The notes below the pieces were generated by a model. The model searched no databases. It was not told the DNA's origin and saw nothing but the letters and a program-made list of their open reading frames with translations. Below are positions 1-7,385 of a stretch of DNA of 24,597 bases, one piece after another. The position numbers and the translations under genes were made by a program. Numbering within the stretch: the stretch's first letter is position 1; every line of letters begins with the position of its first letter. Origin of the DNA: RFSX01 sp964567435 (GTDB lineage: Bacteria; Bacteroidota; Bacteroidia; Chitinophagales; Saprospiraceae). The stretch covers positions 1 through 24,597 of the forward strand of contig CAZMMQ010000061.1 in NCBI GenBank assembly GCA_964567435.1, written 5' to 3'.

Positions 1-1
1 C

Positions 2-187
2 CATGATTACTTGCCACAGGCGGCAGTAATGAGAATATATAACCAATCAGGACAACTGGTGCAGACAGCAACACTGACAGGTGTGACGACAACGGTGGAT
101 ATGAGTACATTGGCATCAGGCGTATATGTGTATGAGGTATGGGATGGAAGAGTGAGGTTAAGTGGCGGGAAGATGGTGAAAATTTAA
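2..187 (+). CDS. C-terminal end of a T9SS-secreted protein (partial, 5' end outside window)
   Basis: The frame is open from base 2 to a TAA at 185-187 and gives 61 residues. They contain the typical type A T9SS sorting-domain pattern: a hydrophobic strand with IYNQSGQLV, then a strand with TTTVDMSTLASG, the GVYVYEV strand, and a final basic GGKMVKI tail. Such domains direct passage through the outer membrane by the type IX system and are removed or anchored at the surface. The functional part of the protein lies upstream of the window, so its role cannot be stated. The adhesin at 18104-22774 ends in a similar domain, so at least two T9SS cargo genes lie within 23 kb. Confidence 0.85.
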   Translation, partial: HDYLPQAAVMRIYNQSGQLVQTATLTGVTTTVDMSTLASGVYVYEVWDGRVRLSGGKMVKI

Positions 188-201
188 AATTATGGAAGGT
201 G

Positions 202-229
202 CAACGGTTCACGGGACAACGGTTCACGG
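202..229 (+). repeat. 13-bp tandem direct repeat
   Basis: The 13-mer CAACGGTTCACGG occurs at 202-214 and again at 217-229, separated by GA, giving a 15-bp period. It starts 15 bp after the stop of the upstream T9SS gene and is more GC-rich than the surroundings. It could be a remnant of a larger tandem array or of a dispersed intergenic repeat. I cannot tell which from one locus. Confidence 0.7.
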
Positions 230-361
230 TGCGGTGTATGGAGTATGGTTTAAGGACTAGGGTTTGGAGTCTAGCATTTTCTCTCTCTGGAGAGGGTGAA
301 GGGAGAGGACTGAGAGAGAGTGTTCATTTTCATACTTCCGATAATCAATAATACACTTTCG

Positions 362-392
362 CATTTCGAGCGACGTAGGAGTCGAGAAATCT
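362..392 (+). repeat. REP-like palindromic element 1
   Basis: The arms ATTTC and CGAC at the left pair with GTCG and GAAAT at the right, around the loop GTAGGA, with a small internal bulge (GAG opposite A). The result is a bulged hairpin rich in CGA/TCG within AT-rich sequence. Elements of this look, with the core TCTCGAC/GTCGAGA, are common between genes in Bacteroidota genomes. That familiarity is from memory, not from a search. Two further relatives lie at 502-536 and 841-866. Confidence 0.5.
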
Positions 393-501
393 TATTCTAA
401 TGAAAAGTGAATCCAAGAATTCTGGAAAGCCAGGGGTACATTAAAAAACCAATCGTAATTGTATATTGGATGAATCTTGGAATCAAAAATTCGATAGATT
501 A

Positions 502-536
502 AGATGTCTCCATTCCACTTCGTTGCAGTCGACATG
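502..536 (+). repeat. REP-like palindromic element 2
   Basis: ATGTC at 504-508 is mirrored by GACAT at 531-535 around a GC-richer core containing TTCGTTGCAGTCGAC. It resembles element 1 in arrangement and in its CGAC/GTCGA core. It directly abuts the Fic-family fragment, and the Fic reading frame runs open into it, so the element probably sits at the break point of that gene. Confidence 0.4.
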
Positions 537-652
537 GAAAAAGAACCTTAAGATTAAGAGATATTCAAGATTTAATTGAAAAAGAAATACTGAAAAAATC
601 AAAATCAGGAGGAAGAAGTACAAATTATGAATTGATAAAAACCAATAACTGA
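503..652 (+). pseudogene. Fic/DOC-family protein, C-terminal winged-helix remnant
   Basis: From about 545 to the TGA at 650-652 the frame encodes LRLRDIQDLIEKEILKKS followed by GGRSTNYELIKTNN. This matches the C-terminal winged-helix end of many Fic-family proteins, where a 'dLvekGiL ... GGRsTnYeL' pattern follows the Fic fold. No HPFxxGNGR catalytic motif or other Fic segment is present upstream: the frame is closed by TAA at 500-502 and residues before about 545 derive from repeat element 2. I read it as the surviving tail of a truncated gene. Fic enzymes usually transfer AMP to target proteins; this fragment cannot. Confidence 0.6.
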
Positions 653-840
653 CAATAGGTGATGACAGCCTCTTCCACAAGGGTGAGAGACGCAGCAGAC
701 CATCATCCGTTAACAACCAAAAATCTTGCTCATCCATAGATCTTATAAATTTTGGTTCAGACAATTGGCTACCGGCATCTTCCATTTATTTTTTTTTTCT
801 CATTCTGATAATTATAGAGAAATAATGTGCCGAGGTTTTA

Positions 841-866
841 GAGACATCGAAAGGTCGAGAGACCTT
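841..866 (+). repeat. REP-like hairpin element 3
   Basis: AAGGTC at 851-856 and GACCTT at 861-866 form a perfect 6-bp stem closed by a GAGA (GNRA-type) tetraloop. The flank GAGACATCGA shares the TCGA/GAGAC vocabulary of elements 1 and 2. No U-tract follows on either strand, so it does not look like a terminator. Confidence 0.45.
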
Positions 867-916
867 CTATTTAGTATTGCGTAGACTTTCTTCCAGCTAC
901 ACCTGAAGAGACTTAC

Positions 917-952
917 AAAAAAAAAGTCTGGACACTCAATAGCATCCAGACT
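917..952 (-). terminator. Rho-independent terminator of ndk
   Basis: AGTCTGGA (925-932) and TCCAGACT (945-952) make a perfect 8-bp stem with a 12-nt loop. Read on the minus strand, the stem is followed by nine T residues (complement of A 917-925). It lies 31 bp past the ndk stop codon in the correct orientation. Confidence 0.9.
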
Positions 953-983
953 CGTATCTTTTAGGAAAATGTGCTCCAATATC

Positions 984-1406
984 TTAATCAAACATCTCTG
1001 TACTAGCGAAATGAAAATTCGCCTCTATGAGTGCATTTTCATCACTGTCAGATCCGTGTACGGCGTTTTCTCCAATACTAGTCGCATATAATTTTCTGAT
1101 TGTGCCTTCAGCTGCTTCTGCTGGATTAGTAGCACCTATCAAAGTTCTGAAATCTTCCACCGCATTATCTTTTTGTAGGACGGCAGCGATTATAGGACCA
1201 GAAGACATAAAATCTACAAGCTCTCCGTAGAATGGTCTCTCTTTATGTACCGCATAGAATTTACCTGCCATATCTTTGCTTAGTTGCGTGTATTTCATCG
1301 CTACTATCTTAAAGCCACCTTTATTGATATGGTTAAGAATGGCGCCAATATGTCCATTTTTAACAGCATCAGGTTTGATCATCGTGAATGTAGTATTACC
1401 TGCCAT
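984..1406 (-). CDS. ndk: Nucleoside-diphosphate kinase
   Basis: This cytosolic enzyme transfers the gamma-phosphate from ATP to other (d)NDPs through a phospho-histidine, balancing NTP and dNTP pools. The 140-residue product has the normal family length. It begins with the typical FTMIKPDAV strand (residues 7-15), contains the HKERPFY loop (54-60) and the active-site signature NAVHGSDS with His117. I chose the ATG at 1406 and not the upstream TTG at 1436, because the TTG overlaps a good -7 promoter box and the extra residues are Lys/Gln-rich and not conserved in the family. It is monocistronic, with its own promoter and terminator, and divergent from the nrnA-like gene. Confidence 0.97.
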   Translation of the reverse strand: MAGNTTFTMIKPDAVKNGHIGAILNHINKGGFKIVAMKYTQLSKDMAGKFYAVHKERPFYGELVDFMSSGPIIAAVLQKDNAVEDFRTLIGATNPAEAAEGTIRKLYATSIGENAVHGSDSDENALIEANFHFASTEMFD

Positions 1407-1433
1407 TTGCTTATGTTTTTTTTGATTAGGGCG

Positions 1434-1465
1434 CAAAAGTAATCAAAATGGGTATGTAGAATCAA
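1434..1465 (-). promoter_or_regulatory. Bacteroidota-type promoter of ndk
   Basis: On the minus strand TACTTTTG (1434-1441) matches the Bacteroidota -7 consensus TAnnTTTG exactly. A TTG (1463-1465) lies 21 nt upstream as a plausible -33 element. The expected transcript start falls about 20-25 nt before the ATG at 1406. The call rests on consensus matching only. Confidence 0.6.
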
Positions 1466-1521
1466 TCCTTAGATCTTATATCTTTTGAATGTATAAGTTA
1501 AAATCGTCATTTTTGTGGACA

Positions 1522-2547
1522 ATGGAATTACAAAAGCAGGAATTAGAGGATATTAAGTCGCTTCTCAGTTATCCAAAGGCCATTACCATACTCAGCCATA
1601 GAAATCCAGATGGAGACGCTATTGGGTCTAGTTTAGGATTAAGAGGCTATCTTAATAAGTATAACCATAATGTCAAGGTCATATTACCTAGTGAATACCC
1701 AGATACCTTTTTGTTCTTAGACGGAATTGACTCTACTATCATCTTCGATACAGAAAAGAAAAGAGCGGAAGAAGCTATTACAGAAGCAGATATTATTTTC
1801 TGTCTGGATTTTAACTCATTAGACAGAATAGACAAGATTGCGCCCTTTGTAAGAGATTCTAAAGCCAAAAAGATATTGATAGATCATCATCTTGATCCAG
1901 AACCATTTGCGGACTACATCTACTCTGATACGGCAGCCTCATCCACTTGCGAGATGGTCCTAGACTTTATCCAGCAATTAGGTGATGCCTCCAAGTTGGA
2001 CCATAAAATAGGGGAAGCACTTTTTACAGGAATTATAACGGATACGGGCTCTTTCAAATATGCAACCAGGTCAAAGACATATATAGCTGCTTCTGATCTT
2101 AAAAACGTTGGCGTAGACGATTACTGGCTGCAAGACAAAATTTTTAACAGAGTTACAGAGAAGCAGATGAGACTACTGGGCCATTGTTTGGCCAATCGAA
2201 TGGAGCTAATACCTGAGTACAGAGCAGGGTTGATCGCCTTGACCAAAGAAGACTATATGGCTTTTGATATAAAGAGAGGAGATACAGAAGGTATTGTGAA
2301 TTATCTGCTTATGATGGATGGGATAGAAGTTGCGGCTTTCATTAGAGAGCAACCGACAATAGTTAAACTCTCATTGCGCTCAAAAGGGGATATATCAGTG
2401 CAAGAAATATGTCGAAATCACTTTAATGGAGGTGGTCATAAGAATGCCTCAGGTGGTGCGGCATATGCTAAGTTGGAAGATATAGTGAAGAGATTCAAGA
2501 CAGTGTTGCCAAAATATGTAACTAAGAGAACGGTTCCCATCCAATAA
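1522..2547 (+). CDS. nrnA: DHH-family phosphoesterase, NrnA-like (oligoribonuclease / pAp phosphatase)
   Basis: Likely degrades nanoRNAs from the end and may dephosphorylate pAp to AMP; Bacteroidota generally use NrnA in place of Orn. The 341-residue protein has a DHH domain with HRNPDGDA (26-33), a metal-binding Asp in CLDFNS (about 96) and the DHH triad (121-123), then GIITDTGSF. The C-terminal DHHA1 domain ends in GGGHKNASGG (303-312), which binds substrate. The start is uncertain. An in-frame ATG at 1489 adds 11 residues, but a near-consensus -7 box (TATCTTTTG, 1479-1487) touches it, so I prefer 1522. It heads a same-strand run with the FKBP gene 34 bp downstream. Bifunctionality is family knowledge. 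Confidence 0.92.
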   Translation: MELQKQELEDIKSLLSYPKAITILSHRNPDGDAIGSSLGLRGYLNKYNHNVKVILPSEYPDTFLFLDGIDSTIIFDTEKKRAEEAITEADIIFCLDFNSLDRIDKIAPFVRDSKAKKILIDHHLDPEPFADYIYSDTAASSTCEMVLDFIQQLGDASKLDHKIGEALFTGIITDTGSFKYATRSKTYIAASDLKNVGVDDYWLQDKIFNRVTEKQMRLLGHCLANRMELIPEYRAGLIALTKEDYMAFDIKRGDTEGIVNYLLMMDGIEVAAFIREQPTIVKLSLRSKGDISVQEICRNHFNGGGHKNASGGAAYAKLEDIVKRFKTVLPKYVTKRTVPIQ

Positions 2548-2581
2548 TTAACATTCAAATTATATCCATAATTATCATATC

Positions 2582-3484
2582 ATGAGACTTACATCACTTT
2601 TATACATATTGCTGCTGACAGGTACAGTAGCGATGTTTAGTTGCCAATCAGGTAGTTCGGAAAATACATTGGAAAATGGGTATAAGTATACCATGCATAC
2701 CTCCAATGAGGGTGCTACTCCAGAAGTAGGTCAGGTCGTGTCTTTGGATTTTCAATTATTAGATGATGCCGGACATGTTTTAGATGATTCAAGAATGATA
2801 AATACCAACACGCCGTCTATAAAAGTCCCAGAATTAGGTGATGCTGCCACTGCAAGAAATCCGATGTTAGCGATGATTAGAAAGATGACAGTAGGAGACA
2901 GTGCGACAGTGATTGTTCCTACTGATTCACTACCATCTCCTCCAGCAGATATCCAGGCGTCGAGCTTTATCTCTTATGTCGTCAAGGTTAATGCTATAGA
3001 AGATGCAGAGGTGTATAGAGAAAGGATAAATAATGAGCAGTTAGAGATCAGAGCTGCAGCTAAGTTTAAAGAAGAGTCGATGAAGGAAGAAATCAAGGGA
3101 TACTTTGACAGTTATATGGCTGGAGAATATAAGTCGACTACGGTTGCTAGTGAAAATGGGCTTAAGGTTGCCATCATTAAAGATAACGATGACATCAAGG
3201 CCACGCCAGGTGATTTTGTATCTGTACAATATTTTGGATTTTTGCGAGATGGATCTTCTTTTGATAACTCATATAGAGCAGGTCGTCCATTCACATTCAA
3301 GATTGGAGAAGGGATGGCTATTCAAGGTTGGGACTTAGGAATACCACAAGTACCTAGGGGCGCCGATGCAATTCTTGACATACCGTACGAATTGGCTTAT
3401 GGTGAACAAGGTAATCCACCAGTTATTCCTGCCAAGGCTAATTTGATTTTCTTTATTAATGTTGAGAGTATTAATAATCAATAA
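2582..3484 (+). CDS. FKBP-type peptidyl-prolyl cis-trans isomerase, lipoprotein
   Basis: A predicted envelope lipoprotein that speeds prolyl isomerisation during folding of exported proteins. Residues 1-20 form a lipoprotein signal with lipobox AMFSC and the lipidated Cys21. Residues 205-297 are a standard FKBP domain: VSVQYFGFL, DGSSFDNS, then AIQGWDLGI (247-255) and the PYELAYGEQGNPPVIPA flap (268-284). Residues 33-140 (VSLDFQLLDDAGHVLDDS ... MTVGDSATVIVP) look like a second, diverged FKBP-like fold without the usual active-site residues. A charged helical linker (141-175) joins them. It lies 34 bp after nrnA and 47 bp before prfB, so it may be cotranscribed. Substrates are unknown. Confidence 0.9.
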   Translation: MRLTSLLYILLLTGTVAMFSCQSGSSENTLENGYKYTMHTSNEGATPEVGQVVSLDFQLLDDAGHVLDDSRMINTNTPSIKVPELGDAATARNPMLAMIRKMTVGDSATVIVPTDSLPSPPADIQASSFISYVVKVNAIEDAEVYRERINNEQLEIRAAAKFKEESMKEEIKGYFDSYMAGEYKSTTVASENGLKVAIIKDNDDIKATPGDFVSVQYFGFLRDGSSFDNSYRAGRPFTFKIGEGMAIQGWDLGIPQVPRGADAILDIPYELAYGEQGNPPVIPAKANLIFFINVESINNQ

Positions 3485-3531
3485 TTATTAATCATTTTAA
3501 TTACAATAACATAAACTAAACCAAGGACAGG

Positions 3532-4615
3532 ATGACCACAGATCAGCATAAAGAGCTGCAGGTACGTTTGGCGTCGTTAGGGAGATATCTTTGACGTCGA
3601 GAATCGACTACACATCATAGAGGATAAAGAACAACAGACTGCTGACCCTCAATTCTGGAATGACCCCAAAGCAGCGGAAGTGGTCATGAAAGAAATTAAG
3701 ATTAATAAGTTATGGGTTAATCGTTACACGACGATTAAAGATGAGATGGATGAGTTGGAGGTCATGGTAGAATTTCAGAAAGAAGGAGAGATGACTGAAG
3801 ATGAGGTGGAAGCACAGTATCAAACATGCATTGCTAAAATAGAAGATACAGAATTCCGCTCTACCTTAGATCAAGAAGAAGATGAGTTGTCTTGTCTCTT
3901 GGAAATCAATGCTGGAGCTGGAGGTACAGAGGCTTGTGATTGGGCAGAGATGTTATATCGTATGTATGTTATGTATGGTGAAAAATCGGGATACAAAGTC
4001 AAAGAACTCAATAGAGTAGATGGAGATGTCGCTGGTGTCAAATCAGTCGAGATAGAATTGTCTGGCGCCTATGCTTATGGCTTGCTAAAGGGGGAGAATG
4101 GAGTACATAGGCTGGTCAGAGTTAGTCCCTATAATGCGCAAGGAAAACGGATGACCTCATTTGCATCTGTATTTGTCCATCCTGTCATAGATAATAGTAT
4201 AGAGATAGAAGTCAATCCATCTGATTTAGAATGGGATACCTTTCGTGCCAGTGGAGCAGGCGGACAGCATGTCAACAAAACGGAGTCTGCAGTCAGATGC
4301 AGACACTTGCCATCAGGTATCGTCGTAGAGTGTCAGGCCGAGAGAAGTCAACACATGAATCGAGAGAAAGCCATAGACATGCTCAAGTCAAGACTTTACG
4401 AAAGGGCATTGGAAGAAAAGAGAGCAGCAAAGAGTGAGACCGAAGCGTCAAAAATGAAGAATGAATGGGGATCTCAAATTCGTTCTTATGTACTCGATGA
4501 CAGACGTGTCAAGGATCATCGAACTAATCATGAAAATAGGAATACGGATGCCGTTCTGAATGGTGACTTGGAAAGTTTTCTTAAAGCTTTTCTTATGTGG
4601 GATGGCTCACGATAA
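3532..4615 (+). CDS. prfB: Peptide chain release factor 2, expressed by programmed +1 frameshift
   Basis: RF2 releases the finished peptide at UGA and UAA codons. Translation begins at ATG 3532 and runs 20 codons to an in-frame UGA (3592-3594) in the context CTT TGA C. Slipping +1 on CTT, skipping T3592, continues as DVENRLHIIEDKEQQ to TAA at 4615, for about 360 residues, the normal RF2 length. A purine-rich AGGGAG (3579-3584) lies just before the slip site, as in E. coli prfB. The GGQ peptidyl-transferase motif is at about 243-245 (SGAGGQHVNKTESAVR). The tripeptide that reads the stop codon is SPY (about 198-200) where E. coli has SPF. High RF2 should favour termination at the UGA, so the gene is probably autoregulated. 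Confidence 0.96.
3579..3595 (+). promoter_or_regulatory. RF2 programmed +1 frameshift site
   Basis: AGGGAG (3579-3584), a 4-nt spacer ATAT, then CTTTGAC (3589-3595). CTT is the slippery P-site codon, TGA the slow stop codon and C the weak +4 context. The arrangement matches the classical RF2 frameshift element, with AGGGAG in place of AGGGGG and one extra spacer base. Confidence 0.93.
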
Positions 4616-4633
4616 GATAATCTGAAGTAAATC

Positions 4634-6049
4634 ATGGAGAATAGTACAACACCTCAATCAGAGTCCTCTCAAAGTATTGATAGAAAGGATGTCTTGGCTT
4701 ATTTCAAGAACTTGACTAAAGAAATATTGGACCTTGATCACGGAGTAGATAAATGGGGGACAATTAATGAGGTCAAAGCCAAGCAATCTATGTCGGGGGC
4801 TAATGCATGGATGCTTATGTGTAGTATCATGATTGCATCTATTGGTTTGAATCTGGATAGCCAGGCCGTTATCATTGGTGCAATGTTGATCTCTCCACTG
4901 ATGTCTCCTATATTGGGTGTTGGTGTTGCTGTTGGAATTAACGATAAGGATGCACTCTATAATGCCTTGATGCATTTTGGTGCAGCCATTGTCATCGCTT
5001 TAGTGACCTCCGTTTTTTATTTTTTCCTGACACCGTTGGATGAATTTACAAGTCAAATTCAGGCTAGAACCGAACCTACATTTTTAGATGTATTAATAGC
5101 CATATTTGGAGGGATTGCAGGAATAGTGTCTATAGCCAGGAAAGATATTTCGACGACCTTGCCTGGAGTCGCTATTGCCACTGCCCTCATGCCTCCCTTA
5201 TGTGTCACTGGTTATGGATTGGCCAACGGATCTTGGGAGATTGCAACCAAGGCCTTTTATCTTTTCTTCCTTAATTCATTCTTCGTTGCCTTTGTGACTT
5301 ACATGATGACCAGGTACCTGGGATTTCCATATAGAAAGTATGCCTCCAAAGCAGAGCGGCGTAATAATATATTAATTGTTTCTGTGGTCAGTCTGATTTT
5401 GACTATTCCAAGTGTACTCATATTTCTGAACGTGTATCAGAAATATCAGGACGAAAAAACGGTTTCATTATTTTTGGATGAACATATAGGTGATAATCAG
5501 ATTTATCTTGATGACTATCAGCTATTAAGATTCGAAGATGGTTCACGGAAATTGATTCTCAAAGTATACGGTGATTCTATTCGAAAGGATAAAGCTACCT
5601 TTTATGAGGATAGGCTGACATCTATGGATATGGAAAATGTAGATGTGGAAATTATTCCAACGTCAGAAATAAATCTTGATAAAGTTCGGCAACTCGAATT
5701 AGAGCTCTCTGAAGTAGGGGATAAAATTAATAATCAAATCATCGAACTCAATAAAGAAAAGGAAGAGCAGAGGGTAGCAGCTACCATTGCTAACAAAGAA
5801 GATAATCTAATGCAATTTGATTCAGTATATGTCAGCAATGTGTACCAGGAATTAAAAATCTTTATTCCAGAAATAGAATCACTAGATATCGGAATTGTAA
5901 ATTCTGTATCAGAAAGTCATACAACTACAAGAATACCGCTCATCGTCGCCAATTGGTATAATCCAAAAAAAGCTGAGGTAGAAAAATTAAAACAATTTAT
6001 TCAGGCCAAGTATCAGTTGGATACAATTAAATTGATAATTAATCAATAG
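4634..6049 (+). CDS. DUF389 family membrane protein
   Basis: A 471-residue membrane protein of unknown biochemical role. The DUF389 core is clear. A first hydrophobic pair at about 57-101 contains AVIIGAMLISPLMSPILG, and helices follow at about 112-133 and 150-166. The hallmark RKDISTTLPGVAIATALMPP (169-188) comes next, then helices at about 204-228 and 246-267. Residues 270-471 form a soluble tail with a Glu/Lys-rich coiled coil (about 350-392). It starts 18 bp after prfB and is probably in the same transcript. Its end overlaps the convergent serine hydrolase gene by 11 bp, leaving no room for an intrinsic terminator. The long coiled-coil tail may serve oligomerisation (inference). Confidence 0.9.
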   Translation: MENSTTPQSESSQSIDRKDVLAYFKNLTKEILDLDHGVDKWGTINEVKAKQSMSGANAWMLMCSIMIASIGLNLDSQAVIIGAMLISPLMSPILGVGVAVGINDKDALYNALMHFGAAIVIALVTSVFYFFLTPLDEFTSQIQARTEPTFLDVLIAIFGGIAGIVSIARKDISTTLPGVAIATALMPPLCVTGYGLANGSWEIATKAFYLFFLNSFFVAFVTYMMTRYLGFPYRKYASKAERRNNILIVSVVSLILTIPSVLIFLNVYQKYQDEKTVSLFLDEHIGDNQIYLDDYQLLRFEDGSRKLILKVYGDSIRKDKATFYEDRLTSMDMENVDVEIIPTSEINLDKVRQLELELSEVGDKINNQIIELNKEKEEQRVAATIANKEDNLMQFDSVYVSNVYQELKIFIPEIESLDIGIVNSVSESHTTTRIPLIVANWYNPKKAEVEKLKQFIQAKYQLDTIKLIINQ

Positions 6050-7385
6050 CTTCAAGAACTTGGGCGATGATAGCGTCCATGTCGAAAGGATCATTCTTTT
6101 GTACACCTGTTCTCAAAATCATCAAATCTTGAGTTGGAAACATAAATACATATTGTCCATCATATCCTGAGAAATAAAACATATCTGCTGGCGCTGAAGG
6201 ATATTCAATTTGTTTGGTGTTAAGCCAAATCTGCCCACCGTAATTGGAGTCTATAGTAGAGGAAATGCAAAAATCAATAAAGCTACTATCTATAAGTTGT
6301 TCCCCATTCCAATGTCCATTATTCATATAGAGCATGCCTAGCTTCGCCCAATCACGCAGCTTGGCATAACCAAATGAAGACATAATCATATTACCGGCTT
6401 CGTCAATTTCTATATATGCCTCGGCAATACCTAACTTGTTAAATAAGGCCTCATTAGGATAAGATAGATACATGAAGTCGTCATCCAACTCTTGTCTGAT
6501 GATGCCACTTATAAGATTAGTGGTGCCGCTGGAGTATTCCCAGACAGTGCCTGGCTTACTTTCAGATTTTTTGTCTTTGACAAAGGAAAGAAAGTTTTCT
6601 TCTTTGAAAAGTCCTTGTGTGATATCACATACCCCTTCATATTCCTCAGTCCATTCTAATCCAGATGTCATGTTAATCAAATGCTTAAGTTGGATGTTTT
6701 TTCTTTCGTCGGCTTCCCACTCTGAGAACAATTTACTTTGTTCTAAACTTAGTTTTCCATCCTTGATTAAGATGCCGACCAATAGGGCAGCAATTGATTT
6801 CGTCATTGACCAACCAAGTATTTCTGTCTCACTAGTATAGCCAGCGGCGTAGCCTTCTAGTACTATTGAATCTTTATGAATTACCATCAATCCAGTTGTC
6901 TGCTTTAGCCATTCGCCATCTTTATCCATAGCTAGTTTGACAGCTTGTTTTAAGTTAGGATGGGATGGAGACAGTGATTTAGATACTGGGATAATTGTTG
7001 ATTTTGTCAGTGCAGTTGAAGGAGAGTTCATCTCTATATTATAGTCGTCTAGGCCATGGATAAGTACACAACCTAAGTTCTTCTTATAGACAGCTGTATT
7101 TGATCCAAGACCGAATAGGGATGCGGTGATTTTATTTTCTCCTGATTTTTTTGCTGAGATATATTTAAGCGGAGCAACATTGAATTCAGTGTAGCTTATC
7201 TCATCTAAATCACGTCCTGAAATGTAATGATAAGAACAGGCCTTTTTTGCTACAAATCCGGAACCGACAGCTATCTGGGAAAGCGCCTCATCTTTAAATA
7301 GAAGAATAATGATTGTTGCCAATATTATTAGTCCACCAAGAATGTAAAGGAGCCATCTTAGACGCTTAGAGTTATTTAATATCAA
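6039..7385 (-). CDS. Membrane-anchored serine hydrolase (beta-lactamase class C fold)
   Basis: A 448-residue serine hydrolase of the penicillin-binding-protein/beta-lactamase clan. It resembles the 6-aminohexanoate-dimer hydrolase group, including a Cys-containing N-terminal region before the catalytic domain. A membrane anchor spans about 10-30. The nucleophile motif is S193-M-T-K196, the second motif is Y284-S-S in EYSSGTTN, and GYDGQ (407-411) takes the place of the KTG/HxG strand. It probably faces the periplasm; the substrate is unknown, perhaps an amide or ester. I use TTG 7385, whose bases overlap the TGA of the AsmA-like gene (TTGA), implying translational coupling. The next Met lies inside the fold at about residue 119. 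Confidence 0.85.
   Translation of the reverse strand: MILNNSKRLRWLLYILGGLIILATIIILLFKDEALSQIAVGSGFVAKKACSYHYISGRDLDEISYTEFNVAPLKYISAKKSGENKITASLFGLGSNTAVYKKNLGCVLIHGLDDYNIEMNSPSTALTKSTIIPVSKSLSPSHPNLKQAVKLAMDKDGEWLKQTTGLMVIHKDSIVLEGYAAGYTSETEILGWSMTKSIAALLVGILIKDGKLSLEQSKLFSEWEADERKNIQLKHLINMTSGLEWTEEYEGVCDITQGLFKEENFLSFVKDKKSESKPGTVWEYSSGTTNLISGIIRQELDDDFMYLSYPNEALFNKLGIAEAYIEIDEAGNMIMSSFGYAKLRDWAKLGMLYMNNGHWNGEQLIDSSFIDFCISSTIDSNYGGQIWLNTKQIEYPSAPADMFYFSGYDGQYVFMFPTQDLMILRTGVQKNDPFDMDAIIAQVLEAID

Larger units (their letters stand above)
188..983. other. Decayed intergenic region with short repeats and a Fic remnant
   Basis: About 800 bp without an intact gene. It holds a 13-bp tandem direct repeat, CT/GA-rich inverted tracts at about 279-320, three related short palindromic elements, a Fic-family C-terminal fragment and the ndk terminator; these are listed separately. 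Frames longer than 60 codons exist here, but they cross the repeats and show no recognisable protein features. The mosaic look suggests old insertion and deletion events next to a T9SS cargo gene. Confidence 0.7.

Noticed and set aside
139..351. A 70-codon plus-strand frame
   Set aside because: It begins inside the T9SS tail in another frame and runs through the tandem repeat and CT/GA tracts, so it is a by-product of those.
483..785. A 100-codon minus-strand frame (MEDAGSQLSEPKF...)
   Set aside because: Half of it lies antisense to the Fic remnant and repeat element 2, its tail is a hydrophobic low-complexity run from A-rich DNA, and no family resemblance is visible.
3532..4615. prfB as a frameshifted pseudogene
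   Set aside because: The frame change falls exactly at the classical CTTTGAC programmed site with an upstream purine stretch; the rest of the gene is intact.
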